A DNA stretch of 64,000 nt, from the NCBI RefSeq assembly GCF_000002865.3, contig NW_001865042.1, positions 223,447 to 287,446 on the forward strand, in the 5' to 3' direction. Every line of letters starts with the position of its first letter. Position 1 is the first letter of the stretch. The notes beneath the pieces were generated by a model, which worked only from the letters and a program-made list of their open reading frames with translations, was not told where the DNA came from and did not search any database. Positions 12,201 through 27,200 of this stretch are shown piece after piece. The DNA comes from Monosiga brevicollis MX1. Taxonomy: Eukaryota; Opisthokonta; Choanoflagellata; Craspedida; Salpingoecidae. Made by a program: the position numbers and the translations under genes.

Positions 12201-15200
12201 TTGAAGTGCGCGTATCGGATGGCCTGGCCGTCTCGGTTGCACGCACTGTGGCTCTTGAGATCGTGATGATCAATGATCCTCCTCGCCTGCTGAATGCTAG
12301 TGCATCAGTGGACTACATCGAGGACGGTGCCCCCGTGCTCTTGTTTGACCAGGAACTGATTTTGGAAGATGATGATGACACTGCCATGCAACTCGCGCTC
12401 ATCACAATCGAAAACGTTCTGGATACGGGCGACGAGCATCTCGTGCTACTCGGTGCTCACCCAGCCGTCCAGACATTCATGACAAACGCCTCCGCGCAAT
12501 TGACGATTGCTATGATTGCACCAGCATCAGCCTACGCTGCAGCACTCAAGGCAGTGGCCTACGTCAATTCAGATCAGGCTCCTTCGTCAGCGAGCCCACG
12601 AAACGTCAGCCTTGTCGTGACTGATGTCCAGGGCGGGCGCAGCAATCGCATCGAGTCAACAGTCTACGTCACGCGCGTCAATGACGCACCTACGTTAAAG
12701 GCGTTGACGTTTGTTTTACCCATGCTTTCAGAGGACGTGTCATCTTCTGACAATACCGGCCTAGCTCTGGCTGCTGAAGTGTGTCCAGATATCGACGACG
12801 TCGATGACAATGCTCTCTGTGGTGTGAGTATTGTTGCTGCCGACAACATGCACGGTCAGTGGCAGTACAAGATGCCAAACGGCACGTGGGCTGGGGTGGG
12901 TGATCCAGACGGTGGACATGCTTTGCTTCTACCCTCGGCGGCTTTCGTTCGCTTCGTGCCACACCAGCATTACCATGGCTCAGCGTCAATCAACTTTAGA
13001 GCCTGGGACCAGACGACAGGAGTTGCATACACCACAGCAAATGTATCGGCTGCGCCACATGACGGCACAGGTGCTTTCAGCTCACATATTGCTTCAGCAC
13101 AAGTCGTGGTGCAGTCCGTAAACGATCGACCTTTCTTCTTGGCGAGTGCTGCGCGCAACCTGTCCGACATTTATGAAGATATCGCTGAAGAGTTCAACCA
13201 AGGTGATTTGCTTGCAGATATGCTGCTTTCGGCATGGTCAGATGATGACTTGCTGTTACATCAGAATCAGCAGTTGACGGATCAGTCCGTGCCGGGCATG
13301 CTCGTCGTGAATGCCGATAAGAATTTAGGTACCTGGGAGTTCAAACAGCAAGGCATTTGGGAGTCTCTTATGGGTGCCACGCCGGCCGCCGCCATTGCTC
13401 TCGCCTTGGCAAATAACACAACGGTTCGCTTGGTGCCGTATGCCAACGCGTACGGCACCGCTTGCTTGCAGGTACTCCCTTGGGATCAGACGGACAATGC
13501 CGCGCCCGGATCGGCCATCGACACGCGCACCCCGCAGACAGACGCTGCTTTTGGTAACGACACTCTATCGGTGTGCATCACCATTCAGCCTGTCAACGAC
13601 CGGCCTGTCTTGCTGGCTTGCCCGCAACCTCTTGCCGTACTCGAGGACGCCGATGCCGCACTGAACGTCGGTGTGTCGATAAATCATCTGGTTGCTGAGA
13701 CGTGGGATAATGACACGGCCTCAGCATCTGGCGTCGCCTTGTTCAATGTCAGCGTTGATCACCTCGGTACCCTCGAGTACTCGACTGATAATGGGTCTTC
13801 GTGGCAGGCCTTGCCTCACTTGACCATGGGCGAGGCTTTCCTTTTACCGGCTAACAACGAAACTCGAGTGCGAATGAACCCGGGTCTAAATCTTTATGGT
13901 GAAGGCCGTTTCCATTTTCGCGCTTGGGATCAGACTCAGGGTACATCTGCTCAAGTCGGGTTCATTAACCTCAGTGCAACACCCACCTTCGTCCCAGCTT
14001 TTTCGTTGGAATATTGCTCCGTGCCCGTCCACGTTCTTGAGGTGAATGATGAGCCGCTCATGCAGGAAGGCACGGTCACACTGCCGGCATTCCCAGAAGA
14101 CGGCCAAGGCGATTTCAGTCACCTCTTGGCCAGCGTTGTTGGCAACCGTACGCATGACGTCGATGACAACACGACACTTGGGATTGCTGTTGTCGCAGTC
14201 GATGCTCACAATGGAGCCTGGCAATATTCCTTGGGAGGCATGTGGAAGATTATCTCAGATCTACGCAACGAAACATCTGCCTTGCTGTTGCCATTGAACG
14301 CCAAGGTCCGCTTTGTTCCTCGACCAGACTTTTATGGCGATGCCTCCCTGGCCCTCAAGGCCTGGGACCAGCGTGGTTCAGGCACGGTTGAAGACAGCAA
14401 TGTAGACACAACCTTTGTTCAGCATGGGTACTTTAGCCAGGATCAAACAGTCCTCACGCAGCCAGTGTTGTCTGTCAACGACGCGCCCGTGGTACAACTG
14501 CAGGGTGCGCTCGGGGTCAACAACAGTGCTGCCTTTGTGGAGGAGGCCGGTGCCGTGTCGGTGGTCAATGCGTCGGCACTATCACTGACAGACGTTGATC
14601 ACTACCAACTGCAATTTGTGGACGTGACACTGCAGAACCCGATGGATGGCGCGGCCGAGCAGTTGCTGGTGGACGAGGGCGTGCCTGGCTTGCTCGTGAC
14701 GGAGACACGGAACGCGAGCATGGTACATCTGCGTTTGCAGGTGGGCAACAACGCGTCAGACGCCTCACACCCGCCTGATTATGCGAATCTGGCACAGCGA
14801 GATGATCAAATGGTAGCACTGGAGACGGCGCTGCGATCGCTGCAGTACAATAACACGGCGTTGGAGCCGACCCTGGCAGAGCGAGTCTTGATGGTGACTG
14901 CGTTTGATGGAACTGCTTGGAGCACACCGGCCTGGATCGTGGTCACGGTTGAGCCAGTGAATGACAATGTACCCGTATTGGTGATGGGTGATGCACCGGC
15001 GGCTTACGTGGAGAACCAAGGGCCTGTGACATTGGTGAACGGGACGGCGTTTGCGTTGCACGACGCGGATCACAATGACGTGTTTATGCTTGAGGCGGCT
15101 TCTGTGGCGTTGACAGCAGGTGCCGTGGATGGCGCAGCAGAGACGTTGAGCGTTGTGTCCCAGGGCAACGTGGAGGCGATGTACAATGCCAGCACGCGTG

Positions 15201-18200
15201 AGCTGGTGTTGAGTGGCGCGGACAGCGTCTCGACGTATGCGGCAGTGCTGGCGAGTTTGACATACAATCATACCGGCGCAGAGCCCACGCCCGGCGTGCG
15301 TGAGGTGACGGCGTCTGTGTTTGACGGGGTGTTTGCATCAAGCCCGGCGGTGTTTTCGCTGGTGGTGGAGGTCATCAACGACCGACGGCCGGCGGTATTG
15401 TTGAGCGGTGTCGCGCTGGATGCGGCGGCAACATTTGTGGAGGAGCAAGAGACGTTTACGAGTTTGGCTGCGTCTGCGACGGTGACAGATGCGGACAGTG
15501 GTGCGTTGAAATTGGTTGAGCTGCGTGCGCGGATCGAGGATGGCCTGGACGGGGCGCTGGAGGAGTTGCGCGTGGCCGACGGTGGTGCCCTGTACTCGGT
15601 GGCGTATAATGCGACTGGTTACGAGCTTGTCGTTCGGGGAGAGCTGAGCGTGAGCGAGATGGAGGGCGTGTTGCGGTCGCTGTCGTACATTAATCGGGCA
15701 GACGAGCCCTCGGGAGCGGCTGTGAATTCGCTGGGCGCCGATGGGGCAGCCTCACGCAGTGTTGTGGTGACGGTGGACGATGGCGCACACGTCAGTGTGC
15801 CGGCCCGCGTGAACCTCACCATTGACATGGTCAACGACCTACCGTTTTTTGATGCCGACCCAAGCTCGCCGAACTTCAACGCTGCCTGGCGTTACGTGGA
15901 AGGCGACGGGGAGCGTCCCATCTTCATGACTGGCGCCGCCTTTTTTGATATTGACGACTCCTTGCTCGAGAGCGCTTGGCTTCGTTTGCTCGACGCGACA
16001 GATGGCTTGGCCGAACGCATTGAGATCGGTCCCTTGTCCTCAAATATCACAGTCATTGCGGACGCACACTCCATCGTTCTCTCAGGCCCAGCCACATTGC
16101 TCGAGTTTTCCCAAGCCCTCTCCTCTGCTACATACATCAATACTCTTGCTCTGCCTGGGCGACCTCGTGTCAACACGCGCACAGTCGAGGTTGCGGCCTT
16201 TGATGCGCAAGGAAACAGCACGACGACTTCCGTCTCAATCGTCTTCAGTCCTGTGAACGACCCTGCCCAATTGGATCTCAACGGTTTGTCGGCAGGTGTC
16301 AACCACTCCGTTTTGTTTTCGGAGGAAGGCGGCGCTGTGCCACTGGTTGCAGCCTCTGCTTCGCTGGTTGACATTGACAACACGACGCAGGAATGGGCTG
16401 AGGTATCGTTGCTCAATCCCATGGATGGTATGGAAGAGCGGCTGCAGGTTGTTAATTTTAGTTCTCCTGCCATATCTTTCAATACATCCCTGAATGGGCA
16501 CGTGGTACGCTTTTACGGCACTGGAAACGTCACCGAGTATCTAGCCGCGCTGCAGAGCGTGCACTACATAAATGAACTCGATGAACCTTCTTTTGCTGAT
16601 CGGATGGTGCGTTTCGTTGTGTCTGATCGCGAGGCGAGCAGCATCCCACGCACGACGACCATTTCTATCGTACCACGCAATGATCCTCCCTTTATCGACC
16701 TCCACCATGATGCAAGCGTTGCGCTGCCGTCTTACTCGGTCGACGACCATCTGCCAACAGCGTCCTTTATTGCCAACTTTTCGGAGAACAGTGCGGGTGT
16801 GCATATTGCTGGTCATGTCGAAGTGGGCGACGACGACTCGGAAGACGCGACGATGACCTTGGTTGTGGAGCTGCTGAATCCCATGGATGGAGCGAACGAG
16901 TCACTTTACGTGGCTGGCGCACCACCTGCTCTCTTCACCGGCAACAATAGCCATACCCTCATGGTCGCCGTTGAGACGGGTTTCTCAGCGGTGCAAACAC
17001 TCTTAACCAACACGTTTTACGTAAACACGGACAAGAGCCCAAGTGTTGTGCAGCGGCGCGTTCGTGTGACCGTGCGCACTCGCGGCGATTTGGTGGCCAC
17101 CTCTCAACCGACTTTGATAAACATGTTGCCAGTAAATGACCCTCCACAGCTTGTTGATGCCGCCCGGCACCTCGTCTTTGCTGATGTGCCCGAAGATCAT
17201 GTCACCAATCTGGGCACTTCCATGCTTGAGGCGCTTGTACATCACCCTTTTACCGACCCGGATGAGTCCACAGTGCAAGGGCTTGCCTTCGTTGCTCTGC
17301 CCGCTATCAACGGCGCGTGGGAGTATCAGCTGAGTGGAGCTGGTGCATGGATCACCATCGTTGACGTGGTGTCGGAGAGCTCGGCCTTGTTGCTTGCAGG
17401 CAACGACCGCCTCCGCTTTGCTCCCAACACCGATTATTATGGTGAGGTTGAGGTCCGCGCGCGAGGTTGGGATCAAACAGCCAGTGCCAGCGGGGTGCGG
17501 TTAAATGCGTCCGAATTGACCTACGGTTCTTCTGCTTCAGTTTCTTTGAATTCTGCGGTGGGTGTCTTGACCGTGACACCAGTCAATGATGCACCTAAGC
17601 TCCTGTGTGTCGATCCCACTCTGACGATGCTTGAGGACTCTGTGCAAGTGCTGCCCAGCATTGTCCTGTCAGATGTGGACGCCAGCAATCAAGAGCTTCA
17701 GCTTACCATTGAGCCTAGCTTGGGCACTGTTCACCTCGATGGTGTTATTTCTGATTCCCTTGTACTCGTGGCTAACTTGAGCGCCCTCAATCTTGCTCTT
17801 AGCCGCGTGCAGTACATGCCTTCGACAAATTTTGAGGGCTATGCCAATCTAAGTGTCGTGGCAAGCGACCTTGGTCATTTTGGTGCCGGCGGACCGCTGA
17901 CAACGAGGTTGAACATCAACATGACGGTTGTGGCCGTCAACGATGCACCTGTGTTGCGGGATGCGGCGACCGTCATGGAGGGTACAGATGAATTGAACCC
18001 AGTGGTGCCACATGTGTTGAACCTGTCCCTCATGGATCTGGCAGCCCGGTTTGTGGATGTGGACACCGGCCTGTCCCCACCTGGTCTTGGCATTGTGGGT
18101 GGCACCACATCGCAGGGCGTGTGGGAGCTGTACAACGACACCAGCGGTGCCTGGGGCATTGTGGATCTGGACACCTCGCCTCTCTTGCTTTTGATCGACA

Positions 18201-21200
18201 CCAGTACCTCGCTCCGGTACCGCCCTAAAGCTTATTCGTTTGGCCAAGATGAGCTGACCCTCGTGGGCTGGGACCAATCCACCTTGGTTGCTGGCAGGCA
18301 GTCTATTTTACCAACAGGTCCAGCTCTTACAGCGCTAAGTGCGGCGAACCTGACACTTGTGGTCATGATTGAACCTGTCAACAATCCACCGAGTGTCAAT
18401 CTCAGCAGCGTTGCCATCAGTGTTGGTGAGGACCGCCAAGCACCATTGCCAGTTGCAGTGGTATTCGACATTGACGCAGATGTTAGCGGTGGAGTTGAGC
18501 TACTCGTTGAAGCTGAAGGTGGGCGCTTAGTCCATAATGCCACCGCAGTGGCTGCTAGCTTCCTTTTGCGGGGCAACACCAGCGTCGTTTCAGCTCAGGC
18601 GTCAGGCCTCTCCTTTATGCCCTCGCCGAACTACCATGGTGTTGCACGCATTTGGTACAACGTGAGCGATCTGGGGCACTTTGGTCGCGGCGGAACTTTA
18701 GTCGACAGTGCTGAGTTGACGATAACGGTTACACCCAACAATGATGCTCCAAGCGTAGCCAGCGCATCTGGCGTGTTGAATGACATCATCGAGGACGTAC
18801 GCGAGGCTGCCAACTTTGGCACGTCTGTGTCAGACCTCGTGTTGGGTGCCGCAGACATTGATGGGGACGATCTCGGTCTTGCGCTCGTGAATCATCACTC
18901 AGTGCACGGTTCATGGCAGTTTTCCAATGGTAGCATCGGCGCAGCTTGGGAGACGGTTCCCATTGTTGCCGGTAATGCGGTCTTCTTACTGCCCTCGAGC
19001 GCGCGACTGCGTTTTGTGCCCGTGAGCGATTTCAATAGTGCAGTGACGAGTACAGCTCTAATTTGGGATGGTCACTCGGGCAGCGCATTTGCGCAAGCGT
19101 CTGTCCCTGCAAGCTTTGATGAGGAGGGTACCTTCAGCAACGACTACCTCAATTTGACTGTGATGGTGATTCCCGTGAACGATGCACCCGTGGCCAACTC
19201 GATTCGAAACGGGGTGCGTCAAGCTTGCCTTGAGGGGTCCTCTGGTTGCATTGTCTTTGACGATGCGACCGTATCGGACATTGACAGCGAGCGCGCTCTC
19301 GGCTTGGACCTGAGATTGAGTGGGGTGCGCGACTGGCACGATGAGGCGCTTCGATTGACTGCTGTGCCCGCTGGCCTGAACGTGGGCATCTCAGTGTCAA
19401 CGAACGGCTCCGCATATGAGATGCAGATCCGACCGACGCCAGGGCAGACGGCGCCATCCTTTGAGCAACTTTCAGCGTTGCTTCAGGCCGTGACATACGT
19501 CAACACCAAGGACGAGCCAACGCGCGGCGATCGCCTCATCGAGTGCTGGGCCTTTGATAGCGCCGGCGTCCCGTCAGCATCCATCTTCACCACGTTCGGC
19601 CTCAGCATGATAAACGATCACGCACCCATCTTGGACACGGTCGTAGCCAATGCCACTTTTGTGGAGGAGGGCGCGGCCGTATGGCCCTGGGCTGTGGTCA
19701 TGCTTAATGACGCTGATCATGGTGACGAGTTCAATATGACCAACGGCACGGTGGCACTCACTTCGCCTGGTGACGGAATTCATGACCGTCTTAGCGCCTC
19801 GGCGCTGCCCGCGGGCCTCACATCTTCGTACGATCTGATTGCGCGTCGGCTCACAATCGTCGGATCAGCATCCACGTCTGCTTACGGCGAAGCTTTAAAG
19901 GGTGTGCAGTATTGGTCAACGGCGACTGAAAACGATCTCGCGGCACGCAGCCTTGAGATGTGGGTGCATGACGGTCTGCACAAGAGTAATGTCGTCACAG
20001 CTGTGGTCACCATCACTCCCGTCACAGATTCACCTCCAAGCTTTGTTGGAAGCACTTTGTCCGATGTTTTTGTGGAGAATGGTGCAGCCGCCGCCCTTGC
20101 ACCCAGCGCCTCGCTTGCCGACGCCGACTCGGACGGCTCTCATCTCGAGGGTTTGACTGTCGCCTTTGAGGATCCTGTAGACTTGGTTGCCTGGACGGTT
20201 CCCCCGCTACCCGCGCTCGTCACACAGGAATTGCGCGAAGGGCGCCTCGAGTTTTCGGGTCGCGCGACCCTGGCCGAGTACACAAATATCTTGACAGGTT
20301 TGCGCTTTGCCAATGTGGCTGTGCAGCCAGCCCTGCCATATGAGCGGCGCTTCAACGTGACCATTTCGGATGGAACTCTCGCGTCGACAGCCACGTTCAT
20401 CATGGCCATTGAGCCTCGCAACGACGCGCCACATCTGGATCTGAGTGGCAACAGTACCTCCAGTGATAACTTTCACGTTTTGTATCGTGAGGGCAGCGGT
20501 AACGTGTCTGTGATCGACCCCTCAGCGCACGTGACGGATCTGGACAACGCAACGCTTGAGTGGATTGAGGTGGCGCTTTCGGCACCGGATGCAGCAAGCG
20601 AGCACGTGTACGCTACTGCCGTAGGCCATGCCATGACGCTTGTACACATCAACACCACGGCGCTACGTTTGCAGGGTCCCGCAAGCGTCCTCAACTTTTC
20701 AGAAGCCCTGCGGTCCTTGACCTACGAACATCGGGACGCTAATCCTGGCAATCCCGACCTCAGGAACCGGGTCATTTGGATCGTAGCTCACGATGGGATC
20801 GATGCGTCGGCTGCAGCCAAGGTAACCATCCACTTTGGCGCTGTGAACGATCCTCCTGAGGTTGACCTCACTTCTCCCGGTGAGGCGTCATGCCAAGTTG
20901 TCTTCGTGGAGGAAGGGCCTGCGATCCCGGTGGCCTGTCTGGGTGCTACTCTGCATGATATTGACAACACCAGCTTGGCTGGGCTTGAAATCGAGTTGAT
21001 GCATGCAGCAGGTACAGAAACACTACAGGCAGTAGTTGATGGCATGGTACAGGCCAGTGAGGACGGCGTGCTTGCGCTCACAGGCTCACGCAGCTTGGAT
21101 GCTTACCAAACTTTGCTGCGCAACGTGACTTACCAAGACCGTGCCGACGAGCCCGAGCATGCGTCACGCACAGTACGTGTGCGGGCCTTTGACGGCCTGG

Positions 21201-24200
21201 CTTGGGGTCCTACAGCTGAGACCACAGTACTGATCAGCCCCGTGAACGATCCTCCGCGTCTTGTGCTCCACGCGGCCGAGTCGGCTGCAAATCGCTCAAC
21301 TGTGTTTGTTGAGGGCACAACGGGCGCCGCCCTTGTCGATGCGAGCGGCGCACATCTCGAAGATGACGATGACTCCTTGTTCTTTGTCGTGCATGCTGAA
21401 ATTATGAACGCAGCCGATGGCAGCGCTGAGCGATTGGTCTGGGCTGGCGACGACGAAGCCACCATGGCTGGTTCAAATCGATCTAGCGTGCTCCAGGTTG
21501 CCGTGAGTGGCGGTAATGCACTCAACCAAAGCCAAGCTCTGGCTCTGTTGCACCAAATGCGCTACATCAATCTAGATCCGGACATGACGGTTGGGTGGAC
21601 GCGCACAGTCGCAGTTTGGGTGCAGGATGCGGGTGCAACGGGGCCTGCTCAACGTAGCAATGCATGCTACGTGGCCATTGATGTTGTGCCCGTTAATAAC
21701 CCTCCCACGGTCTCCACTCACGCAAGCATCAGCTTCACTGAGGGCTCTGCGCCCGTTCCTGTGGATCCCATGCTCACCCTTGAGGACCTGGACGGCGACA
21801 CGATCACCGTTGCCGAAGCGCGCATCAGTGACGTGCATGATTTCGGAGACGTTGCGCCGTATGAGGTCCTGTCCGTGGATACTGGGTTGACGCAGGGCGC
21901 TGGGTTGGTCGTCGACTTTGATCCGATAGGAGAGCTACGCATCACGGGCGCCGCATCTGTTGCAACATACCAGACCGTGCTGCGCACGCTGGCTTACGTG
22001 AATCTAGACCAAGACCCCAGCAGCGCTGCGCGGACAATCGATATTTACGTAGCCGACTTGTCGGACAACGGCCCAGCTGCAGTTGTGCAGCTCACAGTCT
22101 TGCCCGTCAATGACGCACCTGTCGTTGCGGTCACCGGCAGTGCTGTTTACGTTGAAGGGGCCCATGCTTCGACCATCTTTGACACTGTGGTTGTAACCGA
22201 CCCAGAGCGTGATCACTTGGTCAACGCCACGGTGCAGTTGATACCCGCACCAGATGCTGCGCTTGAGACACTGTCCGTGGAGATTGAGTCTCCCATTCCA
22301 GCCCTTTCCATCGGGACTCGGCACCTTGGTCTCAACTCCTCCATTACAACGGCATGCGAGCATGAGACCGCGTACCTGTGTAGCCAAGATACCATCACCC
22401 TCTCTTCTACTCCCGGTGACGCCTCTGGTGCCGCTTTGACCCGTCTGACCATATCCGTCGATCTTTCTCACGAGCATGTGGGTGATCTGCAAGTGTATCT
22501 CTATCATGCTGGTACCACGGCATTGCTGATGGACCGTCTGGCCAGCTCCAACCGCGCGCGAGGATCCTGTGAACTGGGCAATCTGACTCTTGTATTCTCC
22601 GATGATGCCAGCACACCTGTCGTTGAAGCTTGTGCTCTTGGCAACCAAGGGCTGGTGCGCCCAGCCACTTCGTTGCTCGAAAGCTTTGCTGGTCTTCCCC
22701 GCGACGGTGAATGGACCATCATCGTGGTGGACACGTATGCAATGTTCCGCTTTGGTCAGCTCAAGAGCTGGGCTATTGTCACCGAAACTGACGCGCGCCA
22801 AACGGCCCTGGCTGAGGTGTCAAGTGTCGTGGCGGTGGGAGAGACACTCAGCGCGCCCGTTGAGGTTCCGTATACGGGCCGCATCGTCGACCTTGACGTG
22901 GTTCTCTACGGCCAGGTCAGCGCTACCTTTGAATCCGCCACCATTGAGCTGATTAGTCCAGCCGGAACAACCGTTCGTCTTCTTCGCCAGGCCGGCGTGC
23001 GTTGTGCCCTCGAGGGCGCATCGTTCCTCGTGTTTGATGACCAGGCCGACAGTCCTGTCACCATTAATGCTGTGTGCACCAACCCCGAGGGCATGACTTT
23101 CCAAGCTGGAGACCGACTGCGTGCCTTCAACAACTCGTGGATGTTCGGAACCTGGACGTTGCGAGTATCCCAGGTCGTGGGCGGCCCCCTCACGCTACAC
23201 GCTGTGGCTCTCAAAGCCGCAACACGGCCCAACATTGCATCCTTCTACAACACCGACACGGCCACATTGACATTGCGCGGCGCTGACAGCAGCGCTGCAT
23301 ACGCGATGGTGCTCAGCACTGTTCGGTATCTCAACACCGCTACACGACCCAATGGCATCAACCGCACCGTTGTCGTCGCTGTGGCCGATGCAAATGTCGG
23401 TCCTCCGTCCAGCGTCCCCCTGCTGGTGCACATCAGCCCTGCTGTGAATTCACATCCTCCCAACACCAACGGCTCAGTCGACTATGTCGAGCAAGCGGGC
23501 GCCATCGCCCTGATGCCCAGCGCTGCGGTTGCGTTTGACAACTTGTTCTCGTTGACAAATCTCTCCGCCTCTCTGGTCGATCCTGAAAGTGATGACCGAC
23601 TAGTAATTGCAGACGAAGCGCTGTCTTTGGCCCTGCTTTTGAATCTCGACGTTGTGCAAACAAACCACGCGGTAGCGGTGTCGGGTGAGGCCACGGTGGC
23701 CGAGTACGTCTCGCTCTTGCAAGCGCTTTCCTTTGATCACACAGGACGGGACCCGGCCCAATCAGCACGCGTTGTAGCCGTGTGGCTGGGTGACTCGAGC
23801 CCCCGACGCGGCCCCACCAGTTTTGTCACTATTGCCATGACAACTATCAACGATGCCCCTTACTTCAGCGCCGCGCGAGAGCTCTCCACTTTTGTCGAAC
23901 AAGGCCCACCTGTCGAACCGGGCATTGGACTAAGCATACTTGATGATGACGACCGCTACTTGCAACGCCTAACTGTGAGCGGTTTGGTGCCTGACGCCAC
24001 CGAGCACCTCCGGGTGAACGTGGGGGGCTTGGCGGCCACAGTGGACGAACAGCTTGTAGTGGAACCCTGTGTGCCCGGCTCAACGTTTTGCTCCGTGAGC
24101 CTGGATGTAAACCGCTTGACACTCACCGTAAGCGGCAATTTGACGACAAGTGAGTTTACGGGGTTGCTGCGTGCCGTGCAATACACGCATGATGCCGACG

Positions 24201-27200
24201 AGCCCACGCCAGGCGTACGCGCCTTTGACGTCGTGGCCTTTGACGGTCAGATCAACGGAACTGGTTTGGAGCTTTTGGTCAACGTAACGCTGATCAATGA
24301 GCACGCTCCTGTCCTTGATGAGGGAGCTTGTCAATGCACTGCTTTGCAATGCGACGTGCACCCTGGCTTCCTGCCGACACGGCCCTGGTGCTATGTGGAC
24401 GCACTACGCTGTGCCGACACGTTTGGTTTTGAGAACAATCAACACTACTGCACGCCTCGGATCTTCAATGAGAGCGGCGCGCCACTCGTGCTGGTCCCCG
24501 ATGTGATCCTCACCGATGCTGATGAGCATCCCAGTTTCATGATGCACGAGGCCACGATTACGCTCTCCCGATCAACCGAGGCAATGCTCGCTAATGATAA
24601 CGAAGTTCTTTTGTTTGTGAACCTTCTGCCGCCCCAATTATCTTTCAATTGGAATGCTAGTAGTGCGCAGTTGCGTCTTTCTGGTCCCGGATCAGTAGCA
24701 GAGTATCAGCAAGTCCTTCGCACCGTGGCCTACCTGAATTCCGAGGATGAGCCGACCCCCGGTCCGCGACAGGTTTCAGTCCAGGTCTACGACGGTGCAG
24801 CTTGGTCCAACGGGCTGACTGTAGAGCTCAACATATCTCTCATCAACGACCAGCAACCGGAGGTTTACTTTGGCTCCAATGCCTCCTCCGTGGAGCTGGG
24901 CCCCATGATTGAGGAGGGCCCAGCAGTCAGTTTGGCCGATAGCGGTGTGCGTGTTGTTGACGCCGATTCGGGCAGCTTTCCTATTCTGGGCGCCACGCTG
25001 GTGATCACAAATTGGTTTGATGTTGAAGAAGATCTTTTCCTAGACCCCACCGTCGCGACTGCTGCTGGGCTTGACTTGATGTACAACGCTTCAATGAAGC
25101 GAATGGAGCTGGTGGGGCCCGCCGCGCCTGCTACTTACACCGAAGTCTTGGCGCATGTTGCTTACCGCAATTTTGCAAACGAGCCATCCTCTCCCGATCA
25201 CACACGCCATATCGAGGTCGTGGTCCAGGACGCAGACTATCAAAGCCGCTCGGCTGTGGCCTTTGTTCCTATTGTGATGATGAACGACGCACCACGCGTT
25301 TTGCTGCACAACGGAACACAACACGCTATTGCTGTGACCCGCAGCTACGCCGAAGGTGATGCCGCTGCGGCCATTGTCACTTCTGAAGCGCGCATTGAAG
25401 ACGACGATGATGCACGGCTTGTCACCATGAGCATAACGCTCGATGACTTTGACGTCGGCGCTAACAGCGAGCATCTCGAGTTTGGATCAGACGTGGCCGC
25501 TGCGGCTCTGGACGCGGGCCTCAACTTGTCGTCCACGCTCAACGGCACTCGTCTCACGGCACATGGCTTGGTGGACTTGACTGTTTATCAAAACTTACTT
25601 CAGGGCTTGCAGTATGTGAATGCGGATACGCGCAACCCATCTCGTGGTGTACGTCGCGTAGTCATTGTTGTTACGGACCCGGCGGGTAACGAAAGTGCCC
25701 CAGCGACAATCTTTGTCAAAGTTAGTCCTGTGAACGATGCGCCCTGGGTCGATCTCAACGGCGAGGTGACGGGCACAGACACTGCTGTCACGTTTCTTGA
25801 GGAGGGGCCGCCTGTGGTGCTGGCAATGCACGCCAATGTCCTCGACGTGGACAACGATACTTTGAGTGAGTTGACAGTCCAACTTAATGTCAGACCTGAC
25901 GGAGCCCTGGAAGGCCTCTCCGTAGGCAATGCCCACGGTTTGAATGTGACAAACACGACCCTGGGGCTCATTGTGCAGGGACGAGCAAGCGTAGAGACAT
26001 ATGCTGCGGTCCTACAGTCGATCATGTATTACAATCTGGCTGATGAGCCCATCTCCACGCCTCGTGTGGCACGTGTGAGCATCACAGATGGCTTGGCTAC
26101 GAGCCTCGTGCGCAGTGTTACGGTTTCCATCGAAACTTTCAATGATGCGCCCATCTTGACGCAGACGGGCCCGAGCATGCTTAATTACATTGAAAACGCC
26201 GAGTCAGTAACTTTATTCCCAGGCGTGTTCGTCTCGGACACGGACAGTGCCGTTCTTACGGAGCTGCGAGTGTGGCTAAGCAATGTGCAAAACGATGGTA
26301 GTGAATCCGTCTTTTCCGACCCCTCCGCAGCTACGCGCTACACAGAGAGTGCAGTCAGCAATGCGACAGCTCGTGTGTATCTTCGAGGCACGGCCTTGGC
26401 CAATTGGCAAGCCTTTTTGGCTCAGTTGCTGTACACCAACTTTGCAGATGAGCCGGTGGCCTCGGAACTCCGAGCCGCTCACCTTTCCGTCGTCGACTCG
26501 GGCAATGCTGTGAGTAACGTCGTGACTGTTTGGATCAATGTCACAGCGCGCAATGACCCGCCTATGCTCTCAGCTGGTACCGTGGTTGACATGTCAACTC
26601 TTCTCGAGGACGATACGGCTGCAGCTGGCGACACTATTGCGCAGCTATTCATGGGCGTGACCAGTGATCCGGACGCCAATGCCCAGCTGGGTGCTGCCAT
26701 AGTAGCCGCGGACAATGCACATGGCGTTTGGCAGGTATCCTTCAACACCAGTGGGTGGATGTCGCTGCCGGAGCTTGTCGCCGGTGATGCGTTTCTTCTC
26801 GGTGCTGCCGCGCGTGTCCGCTTTGTACCGCACCAAGACTTCACGGGATGGGCCAGCTTTTCGGCACACGCTTGGGATCGTACGGATGAGCGCCACGTTG
26901 GTTCCTTGGCGCAAACGTCGGACCTGTTGGCACCCACGGGATCTTTGAGCAGCATGACGGCAGAGATCCGCGTGCATGTCTTGCCGGTCAATGACGCACC
27001 CGTTCTTCATCCGACCGCTCTGCTACCCTTGCCCGTGGTAGAGGAGGACGTGCCGCTGGTGGCCAATTTGGGTGCAGCAGTTGGCGAGTTGCTCGGTCCT
27101 GCTGCAGTGGGCGACGTCGATGCCAACGCCACCCACGGCCTTGTTGTAACGTCTTTGTCTGGTGCTGCGCAGAGTACCGGTGAGTGGCAGTGGCAGCGAG

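Noticed and set aside
10065-15840. Direct repeats considered as a mobile element or CRISPR-like array
   Set aside because: The repeats are coding, in frame, and encode cadherin-like domains. No terminal inverted repeats, target duplications, transposase or regular spacers are seen.
22004-22801. Long antisense reading frames within the giant genes (also 1963-2808, 11221-12117, 44090-44974, 51337-52125)
   Set aside because: They are mirror frames of strongly coding sense strands. They show no family motifs, and the frames in the duplicated block simply repeat with it.
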